A DNA stretch of 64,000 bases from Vibrio gazogenes (GCF_002196515.1 NZ_CP018836.1:558001-622000), one strand, 5' to 3'; shown: positions 17,895 through 26,817, numbered from the stretch's first letter. Numbers and translations: made by a program. The notes: generated from the sequence alone by a model not told the origin.

Positions 17895-18218
17895 TTATTG
17901 TGTTTGATTGTTTAAGACGATTTCTTGTAGTTTTTCTATCAGTTTATTGGGTGACTTCACCGCCATTTCTGTCGGCACTTTGACAACTTTTTTTCCGGCG
18001 AATCGTTCTTCTCCGGAGACCTGAACATCAGCCGCCAGCAAAACAATATCGGCTTGGGCTATTTCCTCTGCTGTTAATGCATTCTCAATTCCAATCGTGC
18101 CCTGCGTTTCAATTTTTGCATGATGGCCCGCTTTTTGGGCTGCAATTTCAATCTTTTTCTGTGCAATATAAGTATGTGCAATCCCTACAGTACAAGCTGA
18201 AATACCAACAATATTCAT
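17895..18218 (-). CDS. PTS fructose-family EIIB component
   Basis: This cytosolic phosphotransfer protein of about 107 aa has its phospho-cysteine in the N-terminal segment NIVGISACTVGIAHTYIAQK. The common Cys-Pro-Thr-Gly loop reads Cys-Thr-Val-Gly here. It receives phosphate from an EIIA and passes it to the sugar bound by EIIC. GAGGGTG upstream supports ATG 18218 over GTG 18224. It lies 56 bp ahead of the EIIC gene. Confidence 0.88.
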   Translation of the reverse strand: MNIVGISACTVGIAHTYIAQKKIEIAAQKAGHHAKIETQGTIGIENALTAEEIAQADIVLLAADVQVSGEERFAGKKVVKVPTEMAVKSPNKLIEKLQEIVLNNQTQ

Positions 18219-18286
18219 AATCACCCTCGATAATTCATTCAGTTTTCTATTTCTGCGATGAGAAATAAAAATAGTGGACGTTCAAT

Positions 18287-18754
18287 TTAAGCATTCACTT
18301 CATGTTGTGTATTAAAAATTTTAATCATATTTTCCGGATCATTTTCTGCCAGTAATTGCGCAATAATTTCCTCGTCGGCTAATGCGCTTGAAACTTGTGT
18401 TAATAACCGGATATGCATCGTGTCTTGATCTGCTACACGCACAGCAAATAAAATCACGCAACGAATATCGCTCCCGTCCATGGTTTCCCAGGGAATGTCA
18501 TGCTGCGTGCGACCGATAGCCAGTGTGGTATGAGTGACCGCTGAAGACTTGCCATGCGGGATCGCAACATGGTTTTCAAATCCGGTTGAACTTTGTTCTT
18601 CACGGAACCAGACATCCCGAAGAAACTGCGCTTTATCGCTGACAGAGCCATCCTGCACTAATAAATCGGTCAATTCTTCAATGGCCTCTTCCTTGGTTCT
18701 GGCGAGCATATTTAATTTGATATGTTTCGCCTTCAGCACTGTCGAAATATCCAT
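18287..18754 (-). CDS. PTS fructose-family EIIA component, copy 1
   Basis: This 155-aa EIIA domain protein has the phospho-histidine in HVAIPHGKSSAV near residue 66. It takes phosphate from HPr and donates it to EIIB. A strong AAGGTGG ribosome binding site precedes the ATG. It is clearly paralogous to the EIIA at 19149-19604, sharing the N-terminal segment IKLxMxARTKxEAIEELTDL. The 394-bp gap between the two copies contains a 46-bp repeat and may hold a second promoter. Confidence 0.9.
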   Translation of the reverse strand: MDISTVLKAKHIKLNMLARTKEEAIEELTDLLVQDGSVSDKAQFLRDVWFREEQSSTGFENHVAIPHGKSSAVTHTTLAIGRTQHDIPWETMDGSDIRCVILFAVRVADQDTMHIRLLTQVSSALADEEIIAQLLAENDPENMIKIFNTQHEVNA

Positions 18755-19056
18755 AAACCACCTTTGTTAAGATTAAATAAAAATTGAGAAACAGTTTGTG
18801 TATCACTGACCGGATATCACTTTCTGTCATAAAAACTGCTGTAATGAGAGACTTCTTTAATAAAAATTCTGTAATGAAAAAGTGCTGTCATGCGATTATT
18901 CTTTAATCTTGCATAAAATATTAGACACTTCACCAAATCACCCTAATCCAAATCAAATAAATTATCAGATAAAATACAATTTTCCGTTCAAACTATCTGG
19001 TCATTATTATTCGGCCGCCCTCTATGATAATAACGATAAGAAAAATCCCCTCGGCT

Positions 19057-19102
19057 CACAATACTAAATAGTGTCCGTTACTCAGGACAATTGATGAACA
19101 CT
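19057..19102 (+). repeat. 46-bp direct repeat, copy 1 (partner 21382-21427)
   Basis: The sequence CACAATACTAAATAGTGTCC and onward through CTCAGGACAATTGATGAACACT occurs here and at 21382-21427 with about two mismatches. It contains a TGTCC-N8-GGACA inverted repeat and, on the plus strand, an AGGA ribosome-binding-like sequence six bases ahead of an ATG. The copies flank the second EIIA gene and the PTS regulator. It looks like the 5' leader of a lost mobile or duplicated gene; that is a guess. The rest of 18755-19148 shows no gene. Confidence 0.7.
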
Positions 19103-19148
19103 GACAAGATGAGTAAATAAAAAAATACAGACTCATTTTATCGGTGAC

Positions 19149-19604
19149 TCACGACGGTTGATTCAACATTGCTATGATACTTTGAGGTTCATTCGCTGCG
19201 AGTAATTGCGCAATGATCGCCTCATCTGCCAATGCACATGAAACTTGGGTTAATAAACGAAGATGATCCGTATTGGGCGCATCCGAACAAATGGCATATA
19301 AAATAATGCAACGAATATCGCTGCCATCCTCAACTTGCCAATCAATGCCCTGCGGAGATCGCCCAATCGCCAATGCGGTTTGGCTGACCGCTGAAGATGT
19401 GCCATGCGGCAGGGCGATATGATTTTCAAATCCGGTGGTTCCTTGCGCCTCTCGTTGCCAGACATCCCGAAGAAACTGAGCTTTGTCGCTCACACAGCCC
19501 CCCTGCACCAATAAATCAGTCAATTCTTCAATGGCCTCCGTTTTGGTTCTGGCGCTCATCTTTAGTTTGATATGTTGCGTCTTCAGCACTGATGAAATAT
19601 CCAT
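19149..19604 (-). CDS. PTS fructose-family EIIA component, copy 2
   Basis: This 151-aa paralogue of the EIIA at 18287-18754 keeps the active histidine in HIALPHGTSSAV near residue 66. The two copies are similar over their whole length, so they arose by gene duplication. This copy sits directly downstream of the regulator gene (23-bp gap). It could phosphorylate the PRD regulator rather than the transport EIIB, which would separate regulation from uptake; this is speculation. Confidence 0.88.
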   Translation of the reverse strand: MDISSVLKTQHIKLKMSARTKTEAIEELTDLLVQGGCVSDKAQFLRDVWQREAQGTTGFENHIALPHGTSSAVSQTALAIGRSPQGIDWQVEDGSDIRCIILYAICSDAPNTDHLRLLTQVSCALADEAIIAQLLAANEPQSIIAMLNQPS

Positions 19605-19627
19605 TGATGTTCCCCGTTAACATGAAA

Positions 19628-21262
19628 TCAAGCTTGCGTCACCACGTACGCATCACTGGCTTGCTGTAGTTTCTCTGTGATGAGCTTTTCCGTAATCCGT
19701 TGGATATCGGCATCATTCAGAAATGCGGTGACATAGACGACGGGCGTCTCGACCTCTGACACATGAACCGTAGAAATAATCAGGTCGGGCTGCATCTGCC
19801 GGTTCACACTTTTAACATGACCGACTGGCACCGCAGCAACGATCTCCCAATCAGGAAATGCACGCAGAATCCGGCTTTTCAGCAAGTGTGATGTGCCGAT
19901 TCCGGTAGAGCACACCAACAGGACACGCTTGTGGGTGATCTGGCGTTCAATCGCTGCCTGAAAGTGAACCGCCAGATATCCCACTTCATCGTCAGACACG
20001 CTGTGTTGTATCACTGCGTCTTCAATTAATTGTTTTTCAAGGTTTTCCTGTTTAAGACCGTTCTGTTCAAAGCCGTCTTGTTCTAGGCGATAGCGCAAGA
20101 CATTTTCTATCGCAATCCGGGTTAAGTGGTAGACATCCGCCAGCTCATTTTTAATATCCTCCAGCAAAGGGTTGCGAATATTAATCTGGTAATGCAGTCG
20201 ATTCATCAGGGGACGGATATGCACGACCAAACCGTCATACAATTGGCTGTCCTGACTCAGATCGATATTGATAAGCTGTGAAAAGTGCGTCACTAAATCC
20301 GATGTAATCTCACGCGCCTCATCGCTGAATAATGCTGAGTGCAACTTCTGGCTATTGTGATTTTCAACGACTAACACACCCGATGAAATAATGTACTGGT
20401 AAATAAACCACACTTCATCATCGGGTAGCGGTAAAGCAATGTATTGCTCAATTTTTTCTACCATACTTTCGGCAACAAGAAACACAGTGTCCGTTAAGGG
20501 TTGGCGGGAGACAGGTTCGGGATGATCGAGTAAATTTCCTCTGGTGCGGCGATGCATCATAATCAAAATGTGGGTAAATAGATTGATGTAGTACGCTTCA
20601 CCTAATGGGTATGCCAGCTCTTGTTCCATGTCTTGCAGCAGCCCCTGAACAAAGGCGACTTCGTCGTGACCGAAATACTGAACCAGTGCTTTATAGCTTC
20701 CCGAGTCCAGTCTTGAATGGTTGACAAGACCAAACTCCTGATGGTTGATTAAGCCGTTGATCAAAGCCGCCATCGCCTGACGGACATGATTTTCATCTCC
20801 TTGAATCCGGGTACCGCTTTGACTGCGAATCAACTGTAGCCCAAGCGGCGTTATCCAATCTTCAATCATTCTCAGATCATTCACGACCGAGGCATTGCTG
20901 ATATAAAAACGTTCTGACAGTTTGTTGATTGACGTTTCTTTGGGGGTCTCACTCAATAACCAGGACACAATTTTTATCCGGCGGGCGTGCCCCATCATGC
21001 TGTCTGAATCTTCACTTTCACCATTGAGTTGTAGTTCTAGCTGCAAGAGGTCTGCGGTATTGTCGGCCAACAGCAAAACCCCTGCCCCGACTTTTTTATC
21101 CACCTGAACGTTCGAACCCGTTAAGTAATCCTCAATCATATTCAGATCACGCTGGATCGTTTTTTTCGAGACGTCAAATTGCTCTGCCAAATTGAATAAG
21201 GTGACATACTCTCGCTGTTGGAGCAGAAAACGTAATAATTTATGTTGTCGTGAGGTAATCAT
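19628..21262 (-). CDS. PRD-domain PTS-controlled activator (MtlR/LicR/BglG type)
   Basis: This 544-aa regulator has two N-terminal helix-turn-helix units (residues about 1-60, EYVTLFNLAEQFDVSKKTIQRD, and about 95-150), two PTS-regulation domains around 170-400 with conserved histidines, and a C-terminal EIIB-like domain with the Cys loop VLLVCSTGIGTSHLLKS. Such proteins activate PTS operons and are tuned by phosphorylation from HPr and EIIs. No full C-terminal EIIA domain is present, unlike LicR, so the adjacent EIIA may substitute. It is first in the minus-strand PTS operon. Confidence 0.85.
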   Translation of the reverse strand: MITSRQHKLLRFLLQQREYVTLFNLAEQFDVSKKTIQRDLNMIEDYLTGSNVQVDKKVGAGVLLLADNTADLLQLELQLNGESEDSDSMMGHARRIKIVSWLLSETPKETSINKLSERFYISNASVVNDLRMIEDWITPLGLQLIRSQSGTRIQGDENHVRQAMAALINGLINHQEFGLVNHSRLDSGSYKALVQYFGHDEVAFVQGLLQDMEQELAYPLGEAYYINLFTHILIMMHRRTRGNLLDHPEPVSRQPLTDTVFLVAESMVEKIEQYIALPLPDDEVWFIYQYIISSGVLVVENHNSQKLHSALFSDEAREITSDLVTHFSQLINIDLSQDSQLYDGLVVHIRPLMNRLHYQINIRNPLLEDIKNELADVYHLTRIAIENVLRYRLEQDGFEQNGLKQENLEKQLIEDAVIQHSVSDDEVGYLAVHFQAAIERQITHKRVLLVCSTGIGTSHLLKSRILRAFPDWEIVAAVPVGHVKSVNRQMQPDLIISTVHVSEVETPVVYVTAFLNDADIQRITEKLITEKLQQASDAYVVTQA

Positions 21263-21381
21263 TTCAATTTTTACCTTTGGTTATCAATCCATGATTCATC
21301 GTTCAATCTGTTGTATTTCGTCTTCGGTTTCGGAGCGGTGGAGACTCGGTGAGTGTCAAGATAAGAAAATATTGATGTGGT

Positions 21382-21427
21382 CACAATACTAAATAGTGTC
21401 CATAACTCAGGACAATTGATGAACACT
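21382..21427 (+). repeat. 46-bp direct repeat, copy 2 (partner 19057-19102)
   Basis: This is the second copy of the 46-bp sequence, in the same orientation. From its ATG (21419) a 50-codon frame starts with MNTKGDNSQHKM and runs to 21571; I do not recognise it. The remaining sequence of 21263-21721 holds the PTS regulator's upstream region and the promoter of the helicase gene, with no other gene seen. Confidence 0.7.
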
Positions 21428-21721
21428 AAAGGAGATAACAGTCAACATAAGATGCTGATTAAAAAAATAATCGATTCAATGCTGCGCGTCAGCCAACGTC
21501 CAAAAAAACCACCAAAACATGATATCGGTTCGCCTTTTCTGTTCATCATATCTGGCCGCTATGGGTTATAACTTGCTGAACGAACCGGTTCGAATGTTAG
21601 CCATATGCATCACCAAAGATTCGTTAGTAAGAAATTGATCAAAGTTACAGCAAAAAGCGCTGTTCACCCTAAAATATTCGACTAAAATCACACGCTTAAA
21701 ACAAAAATTTCAAGGTTAGGT

Positions 21722-24700
21722 ATGAATCATCACGGCTGGATTGACTATTGGCGTAATTCACTGGCAGACGCCGACAGCGCAAAAGGTGGGTTAAAAAAAC
21801 AAGATCGGAAAAATTATGAACGAACGACGACCACTGAGTTCAAAGCAGGGAAACTTGATTCAGACTCCCCGTTACTCAAGCAGCTGTTCCACAATGAATC
21901 GGATGCCATCACGGCCGTCAATATTCATCTTCGCCCAGTCATCTATTCTCTCAGAAAAGTTCACAGTAAAGATTACAGCGCGAATATGCCCGGGATTCTG
22001 ACCCCGATTCTCTGCTCTCTGTGGGTCAATCGTGAAGGTATGCTATTTCCGAACACGGCGCCGTTTATCCCTCGGGACTTGCTTGCACCACAAGGAGATG
22101 ACACATTTACGATTGCTCACGTTGACGAGCTCGATAAATTTCTGACAATCAATGAAGTACCGACACTCTCTGCTGAACATATTCCCGCTAAATTTGACCA
22201 AAAAGAACAGTACCAGTCTCATCAAGAAGATTGGAATAACTACTACGGACTCACACAAAAGCTGTTTACTGACTACTGCAATAAAAACGGTATCGAGCAA
22301 TTCTACGAAGACCTGCAACATGGTGGTTTAGTCAATAAAGTCAGTGAATGCTTAGGGGCTTCAAGGCATATTTTAAAACTGTACGATAACCTGAGCGATT
22401 TAAATACCGCCTTACCTTTGCTTGATAACTACGCAGCTAAAACAGTCACGAACCACGAAGCGTGTATTGATATCTCTCAAACGGTGAATCTGCGTTTAGG
22501 GCACTCAAATCATCAGTTTCCCCTTGCGACAGCACAACGCGATGCTCTGGCTCACACCCTCGCCATGCAAGACGGCGATATGCTCGCAGTTAATGGCCCT
22601 CCTGGGACAGGCAAAACGACCTTTGTTTTATCAGTCGTTGCATCATTGTGGATTGAATCAGCGCTGAAAGAGAGTCAGCCACCACTGATCATTGCAGCTT
22701 CAACCAATAATCAGGCGGTGACGAATATTATTGATGCTTTCGGTAAAGATTTCGATGAAGGAGATGATGCGCTCTCAGGAAGATGGTTGCCCAACATTTT
22801 TAGTTACGGTGGTTATCTACCATCAGCCTCTAGTGAATCTAAAGAAGCAAAAAGGTACCAAACAAAACATTTCTATGAACAAGTAGAACAACAGGATTTT
22901 CTCGATCGGGCAGCAGCACATTATTTTGAGCAAGCAAAGCTGGCTTTTCCACAGCAAGATTTTGCCGATTTACAACAAATCAAAGCATATCTTCTTACGC
23001 AGCTACGTCAATCTCAAACTCAATTAGATCATATCCAAACCTGTTGGCATCAATACAGTCATCAACTTGAGCACATCCATTCGCTCTTGGGGAATGACCC
23101 CGAACAAACATTGGCAAAACAACAATCTGCGGTTGCACACGCTCAAGAGTCAAAAGATAACGCCAAAAAACATTTAACAGCATGGCGAACCTATCTTGCG
23201 AATGAATCCGTATGGCTCGCGTTATTTCAGTGGCTTCCCCCAATCAAAAACAAGCTCGAACTTCAGCGCAAGAATTTCATTCTGAGCCTTTTCGATCACG
23301 ATGAACAACCACTTGAGGGCCAATCATCAGACCAATTTGAGCAGTTATTAGAACAAAATATCTCCACCCGCGAAGATGATTTCAACGCACAAGAAAAACA
23401 ATATCAAACTTGGCTAGAGCAGTACCAATCCTTTGAAAAATCACAACAAAACTGGTTGCATTCGATTAAGCAAGTTACCGGGAGCGGTTCAGCCAATCCT
23501 ATTCCGCAACTGGCAGACATCGATTCAGTTTTGGATATCACTACACGTTTTCGAATGTTCCGTCTAGCAGTTCATTACTGGGAGGTAAGCTGGTTACTTT
23601 CATGTCGAGAACTCGGTAATGAGCTGAATAAACAAATCAAGAAAACGGGACTCAAAGTCGTTCGCCCTCGGTGGCGACGGAGAATGATGCTCACACCATG
23701 TATCGTGTCAACCTTCCATTCACTCCCCGCTCATATGACTTATCAGTCTCATATTGGCAACAATGAATTCGAAACGAACTATCTTCTCAATGAAATTGAT
23801 CTTTTGATCGTCGATGAAGCCGGACAAGTTTCGCCAGAAGTTGCAGCAGCCTCATTCGCTCTTGCGAAAAAGGCTTTGGTCATTGGTGATACTTATCAAA
23901 TTGCGCCGATTAGAAATGTTTGCGCATCAATTGACAGAGGTAACTTAAAACAGCATAAAATTATTGCCTCTGATAATGAATACACAGCCATTCAAGAGGC
24001 AGGCCGAAGTGTGGTAACGGGGAGTGCGATGCATGTGGCTCAACAAGCAAGCCGTTTTCACTATATCTCTGAAGCAGAACCGGGGATGTTTTTACAAGAA
24101 CACCGACGCTGCTATGATGAACTCATCTCGTACTGCAATGATCTCTGCTATCAAGGTATGTTGATCCCAAAACGAGGCAAAGCAGCAGAGGATACCCTCT
24201 ATCCGCCTTTCTGCCATCTGCACATTGATGGCATCGCAGAGTCTTTCAGTGGCAGCCGGTGTAACAAGTTAGAGGCAGAAACCATTGCTGCATGGCTCAA
24301 TACCAATAGAGAAAAAATAGAGCGCTACTACAACCAACCGCTGGCAAAGTGCGTCGGCATCATTACGCCATTTTCAGCCCAAGTCAGCCAAATCAGAACA
24401 GCATGCAATCAATACGATATTAAAACCGAAGGCGACAACCAATTAACGGTTGGGACGGTTCATGCTTTACAAGGCGCTGAACGCAAGATCATTATTTTCT
24501 CCCATGTATATACGAGGCATAACGATGGAGGATTCATCGATAGGGATCCTTCAATGCTCAACGTTGCTGTCTCTCGGGCTAAAGATTCATTCTTGGTTTT
24601 TGGCGATTTAGATATCATTGAAGCGGCCCCCTCATCGACGCCAAGAGGCTTACTCGCTAAGTATCTCTTTACTGATGAACAGAATGAGCTTGAGTTTAAA

Positions 24701-25243
24701 GTTGGTGAACGTCCCGACTTACTACAAGCCTGCGGACAGCCTAAGTTACTCACCAATGCAGAAGAACACGATCTGTTCTTATCGAACCTGTTAAGCGAGG
24801 TCAAACGAAAGATTGATATCGTCTCACCTTGGATCTTTTTAGAAAAACTACAATCAACCGGGCTGTTAGAGCAACTCAAAACGGCACAACAAAAAGGTGT
24901 GCAGGTAACCATCCATACCGATAGACACTTCAACACCACGAGAGCCAATCGCCCAGATACGAATAAGGTGAAAGCTTTTCAACATTGCTGTTCGACGTTG
25001 GGAGAACTGGGCATTATGGTCAATGTGATTCATGGGGTACATAGCAAGAGTATTTTTGCGGATGACCGATATATGGCAGTGGGATCATTCAATTGGTTTA
25101 GTGCAAGCAGAAGCGGAAAGTACGCCAATATCGAGACATCACTCATCTATATCGGTGAACTGGAGAAAGAGATCAAAACCCAGTTAAAGTTTCTCAATAG
25201 CCGCGGTGACTACATAAACAAGCAGCTTGTGGCGTCGGCATAA
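21722..25243 (+). CDS. Superfamily 1 helicase with C-terminal PLD nuclease domain (Mokosh type II-like defence protein)
   Basis: This is a 1173-aa protein. After about 280 residues of unassigned sequence, a DNA2/NAM7-type SF1 helicase begins with Walker A GPPGTGKTT near residue 292. A long glutamine-rich helical insert spans about 390-600. DEAG box LLIVDEAGQVSPE lies near 695, motif III GDTYQIAPI near 722, and motif VI VAVSRAKDSFLVFGD near 950. The C-terminus is a phospholipase-D-like domain with HSKSIFADD near 1107 and GSFNW soon after. A single-chain helicase-PLD fusion matches the description of type II Mokosh (MkoC), an anti-phage system; the assignment is by architecture, not alignment. 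HEPN, Hip and zeta genes nearby fit a defence island. Confidence 0.78.
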   Translation: MNHHGWIDYWRNSLADADSAKGGLKKQDRKNYERTTTTEFKAGKLDSDSPLLKQLFHNESDAITAVNIHLRPVIYSLRKVHSKDYSANMPGILTPILCSLWVNREGMLFPNTAPFIPRDLLAPQGDDTFTIAHVDELDKFLTINEVPTLSAEHIPAKFDQKEQYQSHQEDWNNYYGLTQKLFTDYCNKNGIEQFYEDLQHGGLVNKVSECLGASRHILKLYDNLSDLNTALPLLDNYAAKTVTNHEACIDISQTVNLRLGHSNHQFPLATAQRDALAHTLAMQDGDMLAVNGPPGTGKTTFVLSVVASLWIESALKESQPPLIIAASTNNQAVTNIIDAFGKDFDEGDDALSGRWLPNIFSYGGYLPSASSESKEAKRYQTKHFYEQVEQQDFLDRAAAHYFEQAKLAFPQQDFADLQQIKAYLLTQLRQSQTQLDHIQTCWHQYSHQLEHIHSLLGNDPEQTLAKQQSAVAHAQESKDNAKKHLTAWRTYLANESVWLALFQWLPPIKNKLELQRKNFILSLFDHDEQPLEGQSSDQFEQLLEQNISTREDDFNAQEKQYQTWLEQYQSFEKSQQNWLHSIKQVTGSGSANPIPQLADIDSVLDITTRFRMFRLAVHYWEVSWLLSCRELGNELNKQIKKTGLKVVRPRWRRRMMLTPCIVSTFHSLPAHMTYQSHIGNNEFETNYLLNEIDLLIVDEAGQVSPEVAAASFALAKKALVIGDTYQIAPIRNVCASIDRGNLKQHKIIASDNEYTAIQEAGRSVVTGSAMHVAQQASRFHYISEAEPGMFLQEHRRCYDELISYCNDLCYQGMLIPKRGKAAEDTLYPPFCHLHIDGIAESFSGSRCNKLEAETIAAWLNTNREKIERYYNQPLAKCVGIITPFSAQVSQIRTACNQYDIKTEGDNQLTVGTVHALQGAERKIIIFSHVYTRHNDGGFIDRDPSMLNVAVSRAKDSFLVFGDLDIIEAAPSSTPRGLLAKYLFTDEQNELEFKVGERPDLLQACGQPKLLTNAEEHDLFLSNLLSEVKRKIDIVSPWIFLEKLQSTGLLEQLKTAQQKGVQVTIHTDRHFNTTRANRPDTNKVKAFQHCCSTLGELGIMVNVIHGVHSKSIFADDRYMAVGSFNWFSASRSGKYANIETSLIYIGELEKEIKTQLKFLNSRGDYINKQLVASA

Positions 25244-25244
25244 A

Positions 25245-25388
25245 ATGAATCTCAAACGCGTCTATATCGATGCCCGCTATTCCGAGTATTTTGAGATCAC
25301 CGCCGAAGAGCTGAAATATTTACAAAGTGAAGCGGATAAATTACGGGAGATAACCGAGCGGGTTTGTCGTGAGCGGATCGCACCCTAG
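25245..25388 (+). pseudogene. Duplicated 3' end of the nucleotidyltransferase-HEPN gene
   Basis: Starting one base after the helicase stop, 47 codons (MNLKRVYIDARYSEYFEITA and onward to RERIAP-stop) match the last 45 or so residues of the protein encoded at 14805-15683. DNA similarity continues through CACCCTAGTTGCTT past the stop. Differences are mostly silent or conservative, so this is an older copy. It is either a remnant of a second full gene replaced by the helicase or an end duplicated by insertion. Confidence 0.8.
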
Positions 25389-25549
25389 TTGCTTGAACTT
25401 AGGGGTCTAGGTATTGGGGACAGTGTGGGGCTGCCACTGAATATCTTCGATAAACGGATGAACGATCGTCCGGATGTAACAACGGTACTTGTTAGGCTCG
25501 CAGAATTTATCAAACGTATGGGTTGGTCTTGCATATCATTTTTTCAAAT

Positions 25550-25580
25550 CCAGAAACAAACAAAGCCGCTTAACAGCGGC
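25550..25580 (-). terminator. Rho-independent terminator of the zeta-toxin operon
   Basis: GCCGCT-TAAC-AGCGGC at 25565-25580 is followed on the minus strand by TTTGTTTGTTT. It lies about 20 bp past the small gene's stop codon. Confidence 0.75.
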
Positions 25581-25598
25581 CTTGAATTACGTTTTATT

Positions 25599-25763
25599 CT
25601 AACGACAAACACGCTGATCAGCTTTGGCGATCATTTCTTGCTGTTCTTTAATCGTTTCTCTTACCACTTTATCGAAGAGTTTGCGTTTCTCGCTTGATGA
25701 AGCATGACGAATAAAATCAGAGAAAGGTGTGGATTTAACCTTTTCACGTTTAGTACCGCTCAT
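25599..25763 (-). CDS. Small 54-aa partner of the zeta toxin
   Basis: This minus-strand gene starts at ATG 25763 behind a perfect AGGAGG sequence and ends at 25599. The product is short, charged and probably helical (begins MSGTKREKVKSTPFSDFIRH; rich in K, E, Q in the second half). It follows the zeta-like kinase gene by 15 bp, so the two form an operon ended by a terminator. By position it may be the antitoxin or an accessory factor. It does not resemble the classical epsilon antitoxin closely enough for me to name it. Confidence 0.7.
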   Translation of the reverse strand: MSGTKREKVKSTPFSDFIRHASSSEKRKLFDKVVRETIKEQQEMIAKADQRVCR

Positions 25764-25778
25764 TGTTTCCTCCTTCTC

Positions 25779-26492
25779 TTAGGATTTTTTTAATCCGACG
25801 ATAGTTTCGAGAGACTGGCGATTGTACTTTTTGCGTAACAATGCGTCAATGTCAGTCACATTAAAATGAGGTCTTTCGTTCTTACCGTCAATATTTTTCT
25901 CAATGAACACAATATCGATGTCAGAACCAAATATTTTCTTTAATTCACTCACGACTTGTTGCGATTGCATAAACTGAGTCACAAACACGTCTTCAGGAAC
26001 TCTTCGCCCTTCAACTCTTTCTCGTGCTTTCACCAAGCGCCATGCTTGTTCTGGCTCCTGATATATAAAGATAATTTGTACATAGCGTCCACGCTTTAAA
26101 GAACGTTCGATATTGTCTTTTGCTTTTTCAAAGCTAGACAATGTTGAATCTAAGATAAAACTTACGTCCTTTTTTAAAGCACGATCATGAATCGCTTCTA
26201 CCAGAAGAGTAGCAGATCTTTGGAACAACGATGAATTATCTCCATGATAATCCTCGAACTGTTTACGAAGCTCATCATTTTCGATATGGACTAGCGACAT
26301 ACCACTTTGAGTTTTAAATATCCTCAGAATATTACGTGCTGTTTCAGTTTTTCCTGCCCCGGGAGAGCCAGCCATAAAAACAGAGACAGCAGACTCTTCC
26401 TGAGGTAAATGATCAACCATTTTCTTAGCCAGAGCCTTTTTCATTTTTTTAGCTTCAGCAATTGCCTTAGCGATAATCTCTTGGTCACTCAT
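25779..26492 (-). CDS. Zeta-toxin family kinase
   Basis: This 237-aa P-loop protein has Walker A GSPGAGKTE near residues 42-50, an IENDELRKQFEDYHGD region that fits the zeta substrate-binding part, and the helper motif FILDSTLSSFEKAKDNI. Zeta/PezT kinases phosphorylate UDP-N-acetylglucosamine and poison wall synthesis; other family members modify other nucleotide sugars or act as phosphotransferases. An N-terminal helical segment (residues 1-30) precedes the kinase. The small gene downstream is the probable partner. The ribosome binding site (GGGA, 8-10 bases upstream) is modest. Confidence 0.82.
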   Translation of the reverse strand: MSDQEIIAKAIAEAKKMKKALAKKMVDHLPQEESAVSVFMAGSPGAGKTETARNILRIFKTQSGMSLVHIENDELRKQFEDYHGDNSSLFQRSATLLVEAIHDRALKKDVSFILDSTLSSFEKAKDNIERSLKRGRYVQIIFIYQEPEQAWRLVKARERVEGRRVPEDVFVTQFMQSQQVVSELKKIFGSDIDIVFIEKNIDGKNERPHFNVTDIDALLRKKYNRQSLETIVGLKKS

Positions 26493-26550
26493 TGTGTGTA
26501 TCCCATGACAAATGACTGGTTAGTTCTCTTCATAAATAAACAGTACAGAA

Positions 26551-26817
26551 TCAGTAACACCAATCCTCATACCCCAAAGGCAAACTATTGAACAAACGAC
26601 GCCGCTCTCGCCAGTTCGGCATAAATGGATCCATCAGGTGTTTGAATTGCTCATTATGATGACGTTCGAGTAAATGAACCATCTCATGAACCAATATATA
26701 TTCCAAACATTCAGGTGGTTTTTTAGCAAGTTTTGAATTCAACCATAGTCGTTTCGCTTGAATGTTATACCCCATTTGGTCTTCATTTTCTTCACACCAA
26801 CCGCACTCACACTGATT
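26551..26817 (-). pseudogene. Broken YgjP/DUF45-type metallopeptidase, C-terminal fragment
   Basis: The minus-strand frame from about 26775 encodes LAKKPPECLEYILVHEMVHL with a zinc-binding HExxH, then NWRERRRLFNSLPLGYEDWCY. Just upstream, the other frame reads VKKMKTKWG, which in intact relatives runs directly into the SCN...WLN segment. A deletion of about four bases thus breaks the frame. Sequence upstream of 26817 is lost exactly where the 31-bp repeat begins. Intact homologues are about 230 aa and often accompany type I restriction loci, so this may be what remains of one. Confidence 0.72.
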
